NCBI GenBank assembly: GCA_030145055.1
Contig: JAQYWK010000002.1
Location: 496,001-560,000, forward strand
Direction of reading: 5' to 3'
Source: Desulfovibrio sp.
GTDB taxonomy: Bacteria > Desulfobacterota > Desulfovibrionia > Desulfovibrionales > Desulfovibrionaceae
Length of the DNA stretch: 64,000 bases
Shown: in pieces, positions 54,201 to 63,224 of the stretch
How positions within the stretch are numbered: the stretch's first letter is position 1
Layout of the letters: each line of letters opens with the position of its first letter
Program-made: the position numbers and the translations under genes
The notes under the pieces: model-generated
Database searches by the model: none
Seen by the model: the letters and a program-made list of their open reading frames with translations, nothing else
Told to the model about the DNA's origin: nothing

Positions 54201-54842
54201 TTAGGCTTTCCGAGCTAAAGAAGTTTCGCCTGCAACAACCTTGTCGCCGACTTGGACTAGAGTCTCATACCCTTCAGGAAGGTAAAGGTCAACCCGAGAG
54301 CCGAACTTGATCAGACCATAGCGTTCGCCTCTTTTGAGCTTATCTGCCTTTTCTGCCCAGCACACGATTCTGCGAGCAACAAGCCCTGCAATCTGTACCA
54401 TGGTGAATCTTTGATTACCTTTACCAATGATCTCAATGACATTGCGCTCATTGTCGGTGCTGGCTTTATCAAAGGAAGCATTGAAATATTTTCCTGGAAT
54501 GTAACGAATACGTTCGATTTTACCTGAAACAGGCATACGGTTAACGTGAACATTGAAAACATTCATGAATATACAAATAGACTGACGGCTTTCTCCAGTA
54601 ATTGGATCGTCAGAGTATTCGACTTTAATAACCTTTCCGTCAGCAGGAGACACAACGGCGTCAACATCTTCAGGCGCTACTCTTTCAGGATCACGGAAAA
54701 AATGACCTATGAAAGCGGTTAATCCAAGTAAGACCAGAGTCATGAACCAGCAATCTAAAATTGCAAAACAAACTGTGGCAAAAGCACTTAAGAATATATA
54801 TGGCAATCCCTCAAGACTGACCCCTACGGACGGTTGGCGCAT
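54201..54842 (-). CDS. psd: Phosphatidylserine decarboxylase, short (archaeal-type) form
   Basis: This 213-residue proenzyme converts phosphatidylserine to phosphatidylethanolamine. It has two N-terminal hydrophobic segments (about 10-45), then VVSPADGKVIKVE, FMNVFNVHVNRMPVSG, and the autocleavage site LIKFGSRVDLY near the C-terminus, where the Ser becomes the pyruvoyl group. The GS-type cleavage site and the short length mark the PSD-A form found outside enterobacteria. It is the first gene ahead of pssA. Confidence 0.95.
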   Translation of the reverse strand: MRQPSVGVSLEGLPYIFLSAFATVCFAILDCWFMTLVLLGLTAFIGHFFRDPERVAPEDVDAVVSPADGKVIKVEYSDDPITGESRQSICIFMNVFNVHVNRMPVSGKIERIRYIPGKYFNASFDKASTDNERNVIEIIGKGNQRFTMVQIAGLVARRIVCWAEKADKLKRGERYGLIKFGSRVDLYLPEGYETLVQVGDKVVAGETSLARKA

Positions 54843-55000
54843 GTTTTCTACCTATCTTTATTTAAGTTAGTCCAAACCCCCGAATACGAGGATTATTATT
54901 TCCAAACAGATCTATACATATCGAGCATATTAAAAGAGGTCAACTGTCTCGGCAGAATTTTAACTAAGCTCATTTTATTCGAAGCTATTGTTTCTCGAAA

Positions 55001-55579
55001 CTATTCAGCACCATGCATTCTTTTTACATCAGAATATCTAAAACATGAAATCAAGTGGTCATTTACCATCCCGACTGCTTCCATAAATGCGTAGCAAGTT
55101 GTCGGCCCAATAAATTTAAATCCTTTTTTCTTCAAACTCTTGCTCATCTCAGTTGATTCAACAGTGCTGACGGGCACTTCATCTTGAGCCGCCCACTTAT
55201 TATTTACGGTTTTGCCGCCCACAAAAGACCAAATATACTTATCAAAACTTCCGTATTCTTTTTGAATTTCAAGAACGCACTTCGCATTTACTACTGCGGC
55301 ATTGATCTTGAGTTTATGTCTCACAATCTCGGTATTTTTGACCAGCTCTTCAATTTTTGTTTCTGAATATTTTGAAACTATCTCAGCATCAAAATTGTCA
55401 AATGCGTCCCGATAGCCTTCGCGCTTTTTGAGTATTGTAGACCAGCTCAAACCGGATTGTACCCCTTCAAGAATCAACATTTCAAAGAGCAAACGATCAT
55501 CATGAACAGGAACGCCCCACTCTTCATCATGATATTTTACTTCTAAAGGACCACAGTTTGCCCATTCACAGCGATTCAT
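55001..55579 (-). CDS. tag: DNA-3-methyladenine glycosylase I
   Basis: This 192-residue repair enzyme excises 3-methyladenine from alkylated DNA. The N-terminal RCEWANCGPLEVKYHDEEWGVP contains the zinc-binding Cys and His residues, with further ligands near the C-terminus (MVNDHLISCFRY). LLFEMLILEGVQSGLSWSTIL and GFKFIGPTTCYAFMEAVG are family blocks. An AGGAG site precedes the ATG. It lies 17 bases after mnmA and is likely in the same transcript. The 158 bases downstream, before psd, show nothing I can support. Confidence 0.95.
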   Translation of the reverse strand: MNRCEWANCGPLEVKYHDEEWGVPVHDDRLLFEMLILEGVQSGLSWSTILKKREGYRDAFDNFDAEIVSKYSETKIEELVKNTEIVRHKLKINAAVVNAKCVLEIQKEYGSFDKYIWSFVGGKTVNNKWAAQDEVPVSTVESTEMSKSLKKKGFKFIGPTTCYAFMEAVGMVNDHLISCFRYSDVKRMHGAE

Positions 55580-55596
55580 AAAAAATACTCCTAAGC

Positions 55597-56685
55597 TTAA
55601 AGGGCTTCGCGAATTATACCGCCACCAAGCACAGCCCCATCTTCAGTATATACAGCTAATATCTGCCCGGGGGTCGGCTTTGAATTCAGCTCGGCAAATT
55701 CAAACACAATGCTCTCGCCTTCAAGCTTAGCTTTCGAAGGCATGGACCTCTGCCTGTAGCGAGTTTGGATATGGACTATTTCAGGCCATTTATCAAAATC
55801 AACTAGAAAATTTATTCCATCTGCGATGCAACCCTTTGCACCGAGTTCCGTTTTAGTGCCCAGAACTAGCAAGTTTTTCTTCAAATCCTTTTCTATTACA
55901 TAGAGCGGCTCTTTCCACGCAATGCCCAATCCCTTGCGCTGACCTTGCGTGTATCTCCATAACCCTTGATGAGTACCTATTTTTTCACCATTTGAAAGTA
56001 CAACATTGCCGGGTCCGGGCAATTTTACATCCCGATCCATAAGAAATTTGCGGTAATCATCATCAGGAACAAAACATATTTCCTGACTTTCAGACGGGAG
56101 CGGTATTTTCAGTCCGCGCTTATCAAGCTCGGCATAAGTCTCATCCTTGCTATGCCCTCCAAGCGGGAACAGTGCATTCAAAACACTTTCGCGTGGGACA
56201 AGTGACAAGAAATAACTTTGATCCTTACCAACATCCGCCCCGCGCGCTATAATCCTGCCATATTCTGGATGATCTGCGATACGCACGTAATGTCCTGTTC
56301 CGATAAGTTCAGCACCAAAGCTTTGGGCCGCAGCGTATAAAACGCCGAATTTAATTTTAGGATTACAAAGGGCGCATGGATTTGGAGTGTTGCCGTCCAA
56401 ATATGACTGAATGAAAGGATCTATAACAAACTTATCGAATTCAGCTTTAAAATCCAAAACATGAAGATCAATTCCAAGTTCAGCGCATCGAAGCTCAAGA
56501 CCAGACACAGCATCTGCGGATTTTTCACTGCCCAGAAAACAGCCGTGCACTGCGAGAACTTCCGCCCCGCTCTCTTTAAGCAGAACCATAGAAAGCAAAC
56601 TGTCCGCCCCGCCGCTGACTGCAACGGCAACCTTACGGCCCGCAACTAGCTCTTTAAGCTCTGGATAGCTGAAAATTGATTCCAT
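55597..56685 (-). CDS. mnmA: tRNA-specific 2-thiouridylase MnmA
   Basis: This 362-residue enzyme activates the wobble uridine with ATP and inserts sulfur to give 2-thiouridine in tRNAs for Lys, Glu and Gln. The PP-loop AVSGGADSLLSM lies near residue 23. The catalytic cysteine motif NPCALCNPKIKFG lies near residue 100 and the second Cys is in SQEICFVPDDDY near 200. The start is ATG 56685, with GGAG 6 bases upstream. With MnmG in the same window, both wobble-uridine modifications are represented. Confidence 0.95.
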   Translation of the reverse strand: MESIFSYPELKELVAGRKVAVAVSGGADSLLSMVLLKESGAEVLAVHGCFLGSEKSADAVSGLELRCAELGIDLHVLDFKAEFDKFVIDPFIQSYLDGNTPNPCALCNPKIKFGVLYAAAQSFGAELIGTGHYVRIADHPEYGRIIARGADVGKDQSYFLSLVPRESVLNALFPLGGHSKDETYAELDKRGLKIPLPSESQEICFVPDDDYRKFLMDRDVKLPGPGNVVLSNGEKIGTHQGLWRYTQGQRKGLGIAWKEPLYVIEKDLKKNLLVLGTKTELGAKGCIADGINFLVDFDKWPEIVHIQTRYRQRSMPSKAKLEGESIVFEFAELNSKPTPGQILAVYTEDGAVLGGGIIREAL

Positions 56686-56718
56686 TTTTATCTCCAAAAA
56701 AATTAATCTGAAATATAT

Positions 56719-56762
56719 AAAAAAACGCCCGAACGACTCCTGCTTCAGAAGATGTCCGGGCG
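56719..56762 (-). terminator. Intrinsic terminator after uraA
   Basis: Stem CGCCCGAAC/GTCCGGGCG (one G-U pair) is followed in the minus direction by a run of seven T. It separates uraA from mnmA. Confidence 0.88.
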
Positions 56763-56814
56763 CTTAATATAATCTTAGTTAAGCATAAAATTTACCGTAT
56801 TATCCGGAAACTAT

Positions 56815-58068
56815 TTACTCTTCTTTTTTCTTATGCGGCAGAACAAGGTTCAGGACAACACCGAGAATTCCGGCCAGTCCAATTCCGCCAAGTCTGAACT
56901 CATCACTGAATGGAGTAGGCACGGACATACCACCCACACCAAAGATAACAATAAGAGCGACAATTGCAAGGTTACGAGCTTCCATGAGATCTTCACCGGA
57001 ACGAACAAGAGTATTCATCCCGACAACCATGATTGCTCCGAAAAGAAGAACCATGATTCCGCCCATTACTGGAACAGGAATAGTCTGCAAAAGAGCGCCA
57101 ACTTTGCCGATGAAAGCAAGAGCTATAGCAACAATAGCAGCCCATGTCATAATCGCTGGGTTAAACACTTTAATCAGTGCAACAGCACCTGTTACTTCTG
57201 AATATGTTGTGTTTGGAGGCCCACCAAGACATGCGGCAAATGATGTTGCCAGACCATCGCCAAGCATTGTTTTATGGATACCAGGATCTTTAACATAATC
57301 TTTACCAGATACAGACCCGATGGCAAGAACGTCTCCGAAATGCTCAATTGCAGGTGCAATGGCAACAGGTACAATAAACAAGATCGCTTCGAGATTCCAT
57401 TCTGGGTAGGTAAATGCAGGCATTGCAACCCAAGGAGCCGCCGCAACACTAGTAAAATCAACAAGTCCCATAAACAGACAAGTAACGTAACCAGCGATAA
57501 TTCCGCTAAGGATTGGAATCAGCTTGAACCAGCCTTTTCCAAAAAGAGAAACAGCTACAGTCACGCCAAGCGAAATCATGGAAACGATGAGCGCCGATTT
57601 TTCTGGAACCAAAACAAATGCGCCATCTCCAGATTTACCCATTGCCATGAAAACGGCAACAGGAGCTAGAATCAGACCGATAACCATAATTACCGGACCA
57701 GTAACAACTGGAGGTAAAATTTTTCTCACAACCTCAACTCCGCGCCAGCTAATCAACAAACTTAGGAACATGTAGAAAACACCCGCAGCAGCAAGCCCGC
57801 AAAGTGTTGACGGAATTCCCCAAGTTTGAACACCGTAAATAATAGGTGCAATGAAAGCGAAAGAAGACGCAAGAAAAACGGGGACCTTACCTTTGGTTAC
57901 AACCTGAAAAATAAGTGTACCTACGCCGGCTGTAAACAAAGCAACATTAGGATTCAGACCTGTAAGAAGCGGGACCAAAACCAGTGCCCCAAAGGCGACA
58001 AACAACATCTGTGCGCCAAGAAAGATGTCCTTGGCCCTGAAGTTGTACTCAGTGCTTGAAATACTCAT
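56815..58068 (-). CDS. uraA: Uracil permease (NCS2/UraA-like)
   Basis: This 417-residue membrane transporter has the 14-segment NCS2 fold. AKDIFLGAQMLFVAFGALVLVPLLTGLNP is the usual start. The substrate-site segments are PAIEHFGDVLAIG, where the Glu is essential in UraA, and GGPPNTTYSEVTGAV near residue 280. It imports uracil by proton symport. upp, which converts uracil to UMP, lies directly upstream, with a terminator between them that probably lowers permease expression. Confidence 0.93.
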   Translation of the reverse strand: MSISSTEYNFRAKDIFLGAQMLFVAFGALVLVPLLTGLNPNVALFTAGVGTLIFQVVTKGKVPVFLASSFAFIAPIIYGVQTWGIPSTLCGLAAAGVFYMFLSLLISWRGVEVVRKILPPVVTGPVIMVIGLILAPVAVFMAMGKSGDGAFVLVPEKSALIVSMISLGVTVAVSLFGKGWFKLIPILSGIIAGYVTCLFMGLVDFTSVAAAPWVAMPAFTYPEWNLEAILFIVPVAIAPAIEHFGDVLAIGSVSGKDYVKDPGIHKTMLGDGLATSFAACLGGPPNTTYSEVTGAVALIKVFNPAIMTWAAIVAIALAFIGKVGALLQTIPVPVMGGIMVLLFGAIMVVGMNTLVRSGEDLMEARNLAIVALIVIFGVGGMSVPTPFSDEFRLGGIGLAGILGVVLNLVLPHKKKEE

Positions 58069-58093
58069 CGTTAATTCCCCCTAAAAATGTGAC

Positions 58094-58119
58094 AAAAAAA
58101 AGGCACCTTATTTGGTGCC
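58094..58119 (-). terminator. Intrinsic terminator overlapping the upp stop codon
   Basis: GGCACC/GGTGCC arms flank a 6-base loop that contains the upp TAA, followed in the minus direction by seven T. The terminator therefore starts inside the coding sequence. Confidence 0.85.
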
Positions 58120-58734
58120 GAAAATTTTATCTCCCGCATCGCCAAGGCCGGGGAGGATGTATCCTGCATCATTCAATTTTTCATCAATTGATGCGGTATA
58201 AATGTCAACGTCAGGATGAGCAGCTACTATTTTTTCAATCCCTTCAGGAGCGGCTACAAGGAACAAGCCTTTAATGTCCGTACAACCTGCTTTTTTTAGC
58301 AATTCGATGGTTGCAAGCAAAGTTCCGCCAGTAGCAAGCATAGGGTCAAGAATCAACGCGCTACGCTCGTCAATATTCTTAGCAAGCTTGACGTAATACT
58401 CTACAGGCTGCAAAGTTTCTTCATCGCGGTAAAAACCGACAACGCTAACTCTAGCACCCGGGACCATGTCAAGAACAGCGTCCATCATACCAAGCCCTGC
58501 ACGAAGAATAGGTACTACGGTGATTTTTTTACCTTTAATTGCCTCAACTTCGACTTCACCAGCCCAGCCAGTGATAGTTTTTGGTTCAGTAACTAGGTCT
58601 TTTGTTGCTTCATAAGTTAGAAGCATTGAAATTTCTGTCGCTAAATCACGAAATCTACTTGTACTGATATCGCTTTCACGAAGAAGTCCAAGCTTGTGTC
58701 TTACCAGAGGATGGTCTACCACATGTACCGCCAC
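58108..58734 (-). CDS. upp: Uracil phosphoribosyltransferase
   Basis: This 208-residue salvage enzyme makes UMP from uracil and PRPP. Landmarks are [15 protein letters not shown] at the start, [19 protein letters not shown] in the middle, the PRPP loop [14 protein letters not shown] near residue 130, and the uracil-site [13 protein letters not shown] at the C-terminus. I chose GTG 58734 because AAGGAGG lies 5 bases upstream and the length then equals the family norm. A longer reading to 58785 has no ribosome site. uraA follows after a terminator. Confidence 0.96.
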   Translation of the reverse strand: MAVHVVDHPLVRHKLGLLRESDISTSRFRDLATEISMLLTYEATKDLVTEPKTITGWAGEVEVEAIKGKKITVVPILRAGLGMMDAVLDMVPGARVSVVGFYRDEETLQPVEYYVKLAKNIDERSALILDPMLATGGTLLATIELLKKAGCTDIKGLFLVAAPEGIEKIVAAHPDVDIYTASIDEKLNDAGYILPGLGDAGDKIFGTK

Positions 58735-58937
58735 GGTGGCCTCCTTGATCATTATGTTATTTGTTATTAAGCTTCTCAAAGACAAAACTTCGTGTTTTTA
58801 TAGCCCATGGGCTTGTCGGTCAAGATTTTTCTAAATTATTTTTCCCATAAAGTCATCAAAGCTTGGCATCTTGAAGAATAAACCATACTCAGTTTTAACC
58901 GTTTCTAGCAAACTACAACTCACAATCGGATAATTGC

Positions 58938-60590
58938 ATGTACAATAATGAAAGTAATGAAGATACAGATATAAACCAGGCTTGGTCCAGAGTAGCCGGA
59001 TATGGCGACCGCAATACTAGATTGGACAAGTATTGGGGAACCCAGCTTGAGCAAGAAGGCATATCCAGAGGTAAAGCAAAAGACTGGATAAAAGCCGGAC
59101 TGGCCGCAGTTAACGGTGTCACATGCACAAAAGCGAATTACAAAATAATCGGGGATGAAGAACTCACGCTCAGAGGCGAAATTGAAGCAAGCTCCCTTAT
59201 ACCTGAAGATAAACCGCTGGATATAATATATAATGATGGCAAAATTGCTATCGTTAACAAACCGGCAGGACTTACAACTCACCCCGCACCAAGCTGTCCC
59301 ACTGACACCTTTGTTCACAGACTCATTCACCATTTCCCAGAAATAATCGGCATGGATGAATGGCGACCGGGCATTGTACACAGACTTGATAAATTCACAT
59401 CCGGCCTGATTGCGGTGGCTCTGAATGAACATGACAGACTTGCGCTGTCCGCATCTTTTGCTGATCGTGAAGTGGACAAAACTTACTTAGCGATAGTTCA
59501 CGGCGTGCCTGAAAAAGATTTCGATGAAATCAATATGCCCATAGGTAGACATCCTACTCATAAGATTAAAATGGCAGTTGTTCTTAAAGGTGGACGCGAC
59601 GCTAGATCCAGCTACGAAGTAATCTGGACTGATCCAGCTGAGCGCGCTTCTCTTGTCAGAGTTAAAATTTACACTGGCAGAACTCATCAGATTAGAGTTC
59701 ATATGGCTCACATCGGTCACCCTCTTGTGGGGGATCTAGTTTATGGTTCACAGCAGCACGCCCAGTGGATAACTCAGGGTAAGCCGCTTTCCAAGATGGC
59801 TCAGAGACAAATGCTACATGCATACAGTCTTTCATTTAATCATCCTGATACAGATGAGAAAATGGACTTCACACTGACTCCTCCAGATGATTTTATTGAT
59901 CTTCTAAAAACCCTGAACAGATCAGTTCAGCGCGTCGGACTGATTGGTATGCCATGTAGTGGCAAATCAACTGTTCTCGATATTCTTTCCGAAAAAAAGA
60001 TTCCTGTTTTCAGCGCAGATGAATCTGTTGCCAAGACTTACAGCAAAGATGGAACTGGTTGGGAAATGATTCGTCAGAGATTCGGCAACAAGTTTACCGA
60101 AAGCGAAACTGGTAATATTGATAAAAAGAAGATTTTCGAAGCAATATGCGCGGACAGTGATGTTCGCCGTGAAGTAATGAACATTGTGCATCCTATTGTT
60201 AAGCATGACGCATTTAACTTTTTCAAAGATAACGCCAGCAGCCCTATTGCCGTGGCTGAGATTCCATTACTGCTGGAAGCCGGATGGCATTCAGATAAAT
60301 CAGTAGATGCTGTTCTCGGCATTAAATGCCCTGCTTCCAAGCGCAACAATGAACTTAGGGAAAAAAGAAATCTCACCCCTGACACCTTAGCCACATTCGA
60401 CTCATGGCAGTGGGATGAAAAAGCCAAGCTTGATTGCTGTACAGCCGTTATCAACAATGATTCCGGTATTGAAGAATTAAAAGAGAACACAGATAAGGCT
60501 TTAAAGATCCTAGCTGACATACGTAAAGCAAAAGAGATTAAATTTGATAAATTCCTAGCAGAGCTTTTTAAAGTAGATTCTAAACAATAA
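58938..60590 (+). CDS. Fusion of RluA-family pseudouridine synthase and dephospho-CoA kinase
   Basis: This 550-residue protein joins two enzymes. Residues 1-~325 form an S4-like start and an RluA-type synthase. VNKPAGLTTHP, the catalytic Asp in GIVHRLDKFTSG (about 150), and IYTGRTHQIRVHMAHIGHP are present. Residues ~330-520 form a CoaE-like kinase with P-loop GLIGMPCSGKST, FSADESVAKTY (substrate Asp) and EIPLLLEAGWH. CoaE makes the last step of coenzyme A synthesis. The CoaE half is divergent, and the usual lid arginines are only partly recognisable. The combination is known, I believe, in Desulfovibrio relatives. Which RNA site is modified is unknown. Confidence 0.9.
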   Translation: MYNNESNEDTDINQAWSRVAGYGDRNTRLDKYWGTQLEQEGISRGKAKDWIKAGLAAVNGVTCTKANYKIIGDEELTLRGEIEASSLIPEDKPLDIIYNDGKIAIVNKPAGLTTHPAPSCPTDTFVHRLIHHFPEIIGMDEWRPGIVHRLDKFTSGLIAVALNEHDRLALSASFADREVDKTYLAIVHGVPEKDFDEINMPIGRHPTHKIKMAVVLKGGRDARSSYEVIWTDPAERASLVRVKIYTGRTHQIRVHMAHIGHPLVGDLVYGSQQHAQWITQGKPLSKMAQRQMLHAYSLSFNHPDTDEKMDFTLTPPDDFIDLLKTLNRSVQRVGLIGMPCSGKSTVLDILSEKKIPVFSADESVAKTYSKDGTGWEMIRQRFGNKFTESETGNIDKKKIFEAICADSDVRREVMNIVHPIVKHDAFNFFKDNASSPIAVAEIPLLLEAGWHSDKSVDAVLGIKCPASKRNNELREKRNLTPDTLATFDSWQWDEKAKLDCCTAVINNDSGIEELKENTDKALKILADIRKAKEIKFDKFLAELFKVDSKQ

Positions 60591-60635
60591 TTCGACCAAT
60601 ATATCTTGACTTCGACCCTATAGAGGTTACTATTT

Positions 60636-60815
60636 AAGTAAGTCCTGAAGCGATTGGGCAAGAACCATAGCGAGAGAATGAACATATACTATAAGTTAGG
60701 GCTCAATGCCCATTTTACATACGAGAATTCTCACCTAGGTTCTAACCGCGCTTTCGGCAAAAGGTTATATGTCTTACTATTTTCCCGCCACATTCTGTGT
60801 GGCGGGAATTTTCTT
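60636..60815 (+). ncRNA. Candidate structured non-coding RNA (6S-like rod?)
   Basis: The 242-base gap before the rhomboid gene can fold into nested helices. They are 60644-60652 with 60749-60757 (9 positions, one mismatch, one G-U), 60661-60666 with 60738-60743 (6 bp), 60668-60670 with 60735-60737, 60674-60679 with 60727-60732 (6 bp), and a GGGC/GCCC hairpin at 60699-60711. A terminator at 60782-60815 follows. A TTGACT hexamer at 60606 could be a -35 box, though the -10 is weak. The size (about 175 bases) and rod shape recall 6S RNA, but I found no clear 6S sequence match. Confidence 0.42.
60782..60815 (+). terminator. Intrinsic terminator before the rhomboid gene
   Basis: An 11-bp stem TTCCCGCCACA/TGTGGCGGGAA with a 5-base loop is followed by TTTTCTTTT. 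It ends only 18 bases before the rhomboid start and no protein gene precedes it closely, so it must end some transcript such as the candidate RNA. Confidence 0.9.
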
Positions 60816-60832
60816 TTCCAACCGAGCTACGC

Positions 60833-61564
60833 ATGATTCCCATTCGCGACAACGTCCCTTGCCTTATTCGCCCCTATGTTCTCTGGGCAATATTAGTCGC
60901 AAATATTTTCACATTCTTGGTGGAGCAATTGTTTTCACCAACGGGAAAGCTTGCACTCTTTCACATTCTGGGAGTTGTCCCAGCACGTTACTTTAATCCG
61001 GAATGGGCCATTACGGCTGGATATCCGAATTTCGGTGCTATCCCTTTTTTCACTTACATGTTTCTTCATAGCGGGTGGATTCACATTATCCTCAACATGT
61101 GGATGCTTTGGATTTTTGCAAACAACATCGAAGATGCAATGGGACATGCTAGATTTATAATGTTCTACACCATTTGCGGAGTGGTTGCCATCGGGGTTCA
61201 GATCATGCTTGCACCGACAGTACAAACTCCCATAATAGGAGCTTCCGGCGCAGTGGCGGGAATAATGGGTGCATACTTTGTGCTCTATCCACATGGACGG
61301 GTGTTAACACTGATCCCCATAATTATTATTCCGTTATTTTTCAAAATACCTGCAGGGCTATTCCTCGGGCTGTGGTTCTTCTTACAGATCTTCTCTAGCC
61401 TTACGAATCATATTTCAGGAAGTGCTCAAGAAATAGCTTGGGGAGCACATATTGGCGGATTCATTGCGGGGATGATTCTCGTCCGCTTCTTTGTAAAAAA
61501 AGGACGCTGTAAATACTGCTATGACCCGGCCAAAAAAGATTACGAACTTGATGAAGATTTCTAA
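60833..61564 (+). CDS. Rhomboid family intramembrane serine protease
   Basis: This 243-residue protein has about six to seven membrane segments. The catalytic Ser lies in IGASGAVAGIMGAYF (GxSG motif) and the catalytic His in AWGAHIGGFIAG. The conserved LHSGWIHIILNMWMLW loop and helix precede them, so the protease is complete. A short C-terminal tail has a CKYC pair and an acidic end, which may bind metal. The start is ATG 60833; a longer reading would cross the terminator stem upstream. Substrates are unknown. Confidence 0.9.
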   Translation: MIPIRDNVPCLIRPYVLWAILVANIFTFLVEQLFSPTGKLALFHILGVVPARYFNPEWAITAGYPNFGAIPFFTYMFLHSGWIHIILNMWMLWIFANNIEDAMGHARFIMFYTICGVVAIGVQIMLAPTVQTPIIGASGAVAGIMGAYFVLYPHGRVLTLIPIIIIPLFFKIPAGLFLGLWFFLQIFSSLTNHISGSAQEIAWGAHIGGFIAGMILVRFFVKKGRCKYCYDPAKKDYELDEDF

Positions 61565-61737
61565 TCACATTTTTTTGATCTTTTTATAAAGTCGAATTCT
61601 TCCCTTCAGTATAGGGATATTAACTTTTTCCGACCTAAATCCAATCATTCCGCTTGACTTGAGCGTATGGCGATATACTTTGATATGGTGACGCCGTTCT
61701 GCTAGAATTGGCGAATTATCTAAGGAGTAATGACGAG

Positions 61738-62694
61738 ATGAGTGTAAAATATAAAGATTATTATAAACTTTTAGGAGTTGCCCGCTCCGCCTCGAAAGAG
61801 GAAATATCCAAAGCGTTCAAAAAGCTGGCGCGCAAGCACCACCCCGACCTGAACCCGGATAACGCTGAGTCTGAAAAGAAGTTCAAAGAAGCTAACGAAG
61901 CCTACGAAGTTCTTAAAGATCCTAAAAAGCGCAAAATGTATGACCAGTACGGCGCTGACTGGGAACACGGCCAGAATTTCAGGCCACCTCCGGGACAAGA
62001 GCACATGAACTTCGGTGGCGGTGGATTCGGTGGCGGCGGCGGAGATTTCAGTGATTTCTTCGAAACCATTTTTGGTGGTGGCGGAGGCGGTCAGCAATTT
62101 GGTGGCGGCGGAGGAAGATTTCAGCAGCGCCCTCAAAAAGGTGCGGACTCTGAAACAGTGCTGACTCTGACCCTCGAAGAAGCGTACAAAGGCGGAACAA
62201 AGTCTATTTCTGTACAGGAAAGAGCAACTGGCCCTGGTGGACATCCTATGGTTCAGTCAAAGAATCTGGACGTAAATATTCCAGCCGGCATTAAAGAAGG
62301 ACAGAAGATTCGTCTTGCGAATCAGGGTTCACCCGGTCCTAGTGACGGTCCAAAAGGCGATCTTTACCTAAAGATCAGACTTGCGCCGCATGCTGTCTAC
62401 AAGGTGAAAGAAAACAATCTCATCGTAGATCTCGCGCTTGCTCCGTGGGAAGCTGCCCTTGGTGCTAAAGTAAAAGTACCTACCCTTGACGGTATGATCG
62501 AAATGAACATTCCGGCAGGCATGGGAAGCGGCAAAAAAATGAGAGTAAAGGGACGCGGTCTTGGTGCTGGCGCTAAAAAAGGCGATCAGTTTGTCCGTGT
62601 GATGATCCAAGTTCCTGCTTCCGACTCAGATGAAGTTAAAAAACTTTGGGAAAAACTGTCCGAAAAGATAGATTTCACCCCGAGATCATTCTAA
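61738..62694 (+). CDS. cbpA: DnaJ-like co-chaperone CbpA
   Basis: This 318-residue protein has an N-terminal J domain (YKDYYKLLGVARSAS; HPD in KHHPDLNP near residue 35) and a Gly/Phe-rich linker (about 80-125). The C-terminal substrate-binding and dimerisation domains follow, with PKGDLYLKIRLAPH and LPTLDG-like VPTLDGMIEMNIPAG. It has no cysteine-rich zinc finger, so it is of the CbpA type rather than DnaJ. It would stimulate DnaK ATPase. The start is ATG 61738 with AAGGAG 10 bases upstream. A CbpM-like modulator gene follows 14 bases downstream. Confidence 0.93.
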   Translation: MSVKYKDYYKLLGVARSASKEEISKAFKKLARKHHPDLNPDNAESEKKFKEANEAYEVLKDPKKRKMYDQYGADWEHGQNFRPPPGQEHMNFGGGGFGGGGGDFSDFFETIFGGGGGGQQFGGGGGRFQQRPQKGADSETVLTLTLEEAYKGGTKSISVQERATGPGGHPMVQSKNLDVNIPAGIKEGQKIRLANQGSPGPSDGPKGDLYLKIRLAPHAVYKVKENNLIVDLALAPWEAALGAKVKVPTLDGMIEMNIPAGMGSGKKMRVKGRGLGAGAKKGDQFVRVMIQVPASDSDEVKKLWEKLSEKIDFTPRSF

Positions 62695-62708
62695 GGGAGA
62701 TTTTGCAA

Positions 62709-63023
62709 ATGGATATCAAAAAAAGAGAAGACGCAACCCCTCCCAGCACTTCGCGCAAAATGTTGTTTGCGCAGATAATTGAAATGACAGGGATGGAAGA
62801 AGAAGTTGTTCTCGAGCTGATCAGCCTTGAATGGGTTTCACCTGCATCAACCGCAGACGGACATTACCTATTTGAAGCGCGCGACCTATACCGCCTGCGT
62901 AAACTTTCAAGGCTCTGCAACGATCTTGAAATTACCGCAGCCGGAGGTTCCATTATCGTAGATTTAATGGAACGTGTGGAACAGCTCGAAGCCCGTATCG
63001 AAGAAATGCGCAAACTGATTTAG
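62709..63023 (+). CDS. cbpM: Chaperone modulator CbpM-like protein
   Basis: This 104-residue protein is similar in shape to CbpM, a MerR-like helical protein that binds and inhibits the J domain of CbpA. It has EMTGMEEEVVLELISLEWVSP (wing-helix part), FEARDLYRLRKLSRLCNDLEI, and a C-terminal coiled coil (LMERVEQLEARIEEMRKLI). It follows cbpA directly, as in many genomes, which supports the assignment. The start is ATG 62709 with GGGAGA upstream; an earlier GTG would lie inside cbpA. Confidence 0.87.
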   Translation: MDIKKREDATPPSTSRKMLFAQIIEMTGMEEEVVLELISLEWVSPASTADGHYLFEARDLYRLRKLSRLCNDLEITAAGGSIIVDLMERVEQLEARIEEMRKLI

Positions 63024-63146
63024 TCAGTAAAATATTAAAGTAACCAATACGACTTGCAGTAAATAATCAGGATTCTAACTCCTGCCTCTAAAGCTGGATT
63101 TTTCGCTATTTGATGATGTCTAAGCGATGCGTCCGGCCCCGTAAAG

Positions 63147-63166
63147 TTGAGCGTTTTTTCGTTCAA
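63147..63166 (+). other. Hairpin in the clpB leader
   Basis: TTGAGCG and CGTTCAA pair over 7 bp (one G-U) around a TTTTTT loop, about 60 bases before the clpB ATG. I see no CIRCE or sigma-32 promoter in 63024-63224. Confidence 0.35.
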
Positions 63167-63224
63167 TATTAATGAGTTTTGAATCTTTCGGCGAGTCAGC
63201 AATACCTATAAAAGGAGACTCTAT

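Noticed and set aside
54834-55094. 86-codon plus frame between psd and tag
   Set aside because: It overlaps the tag 3' end in antisense, has no convincing ribosome site and resembles no family.
63024-63224. CIRCE element or sigma-32 promoter before clpB
   Set aside because: No TTAGCACTC repeat and no CTTGAA paired with CCCCAT at suitable spacing; an isolated CCCC is not enough.
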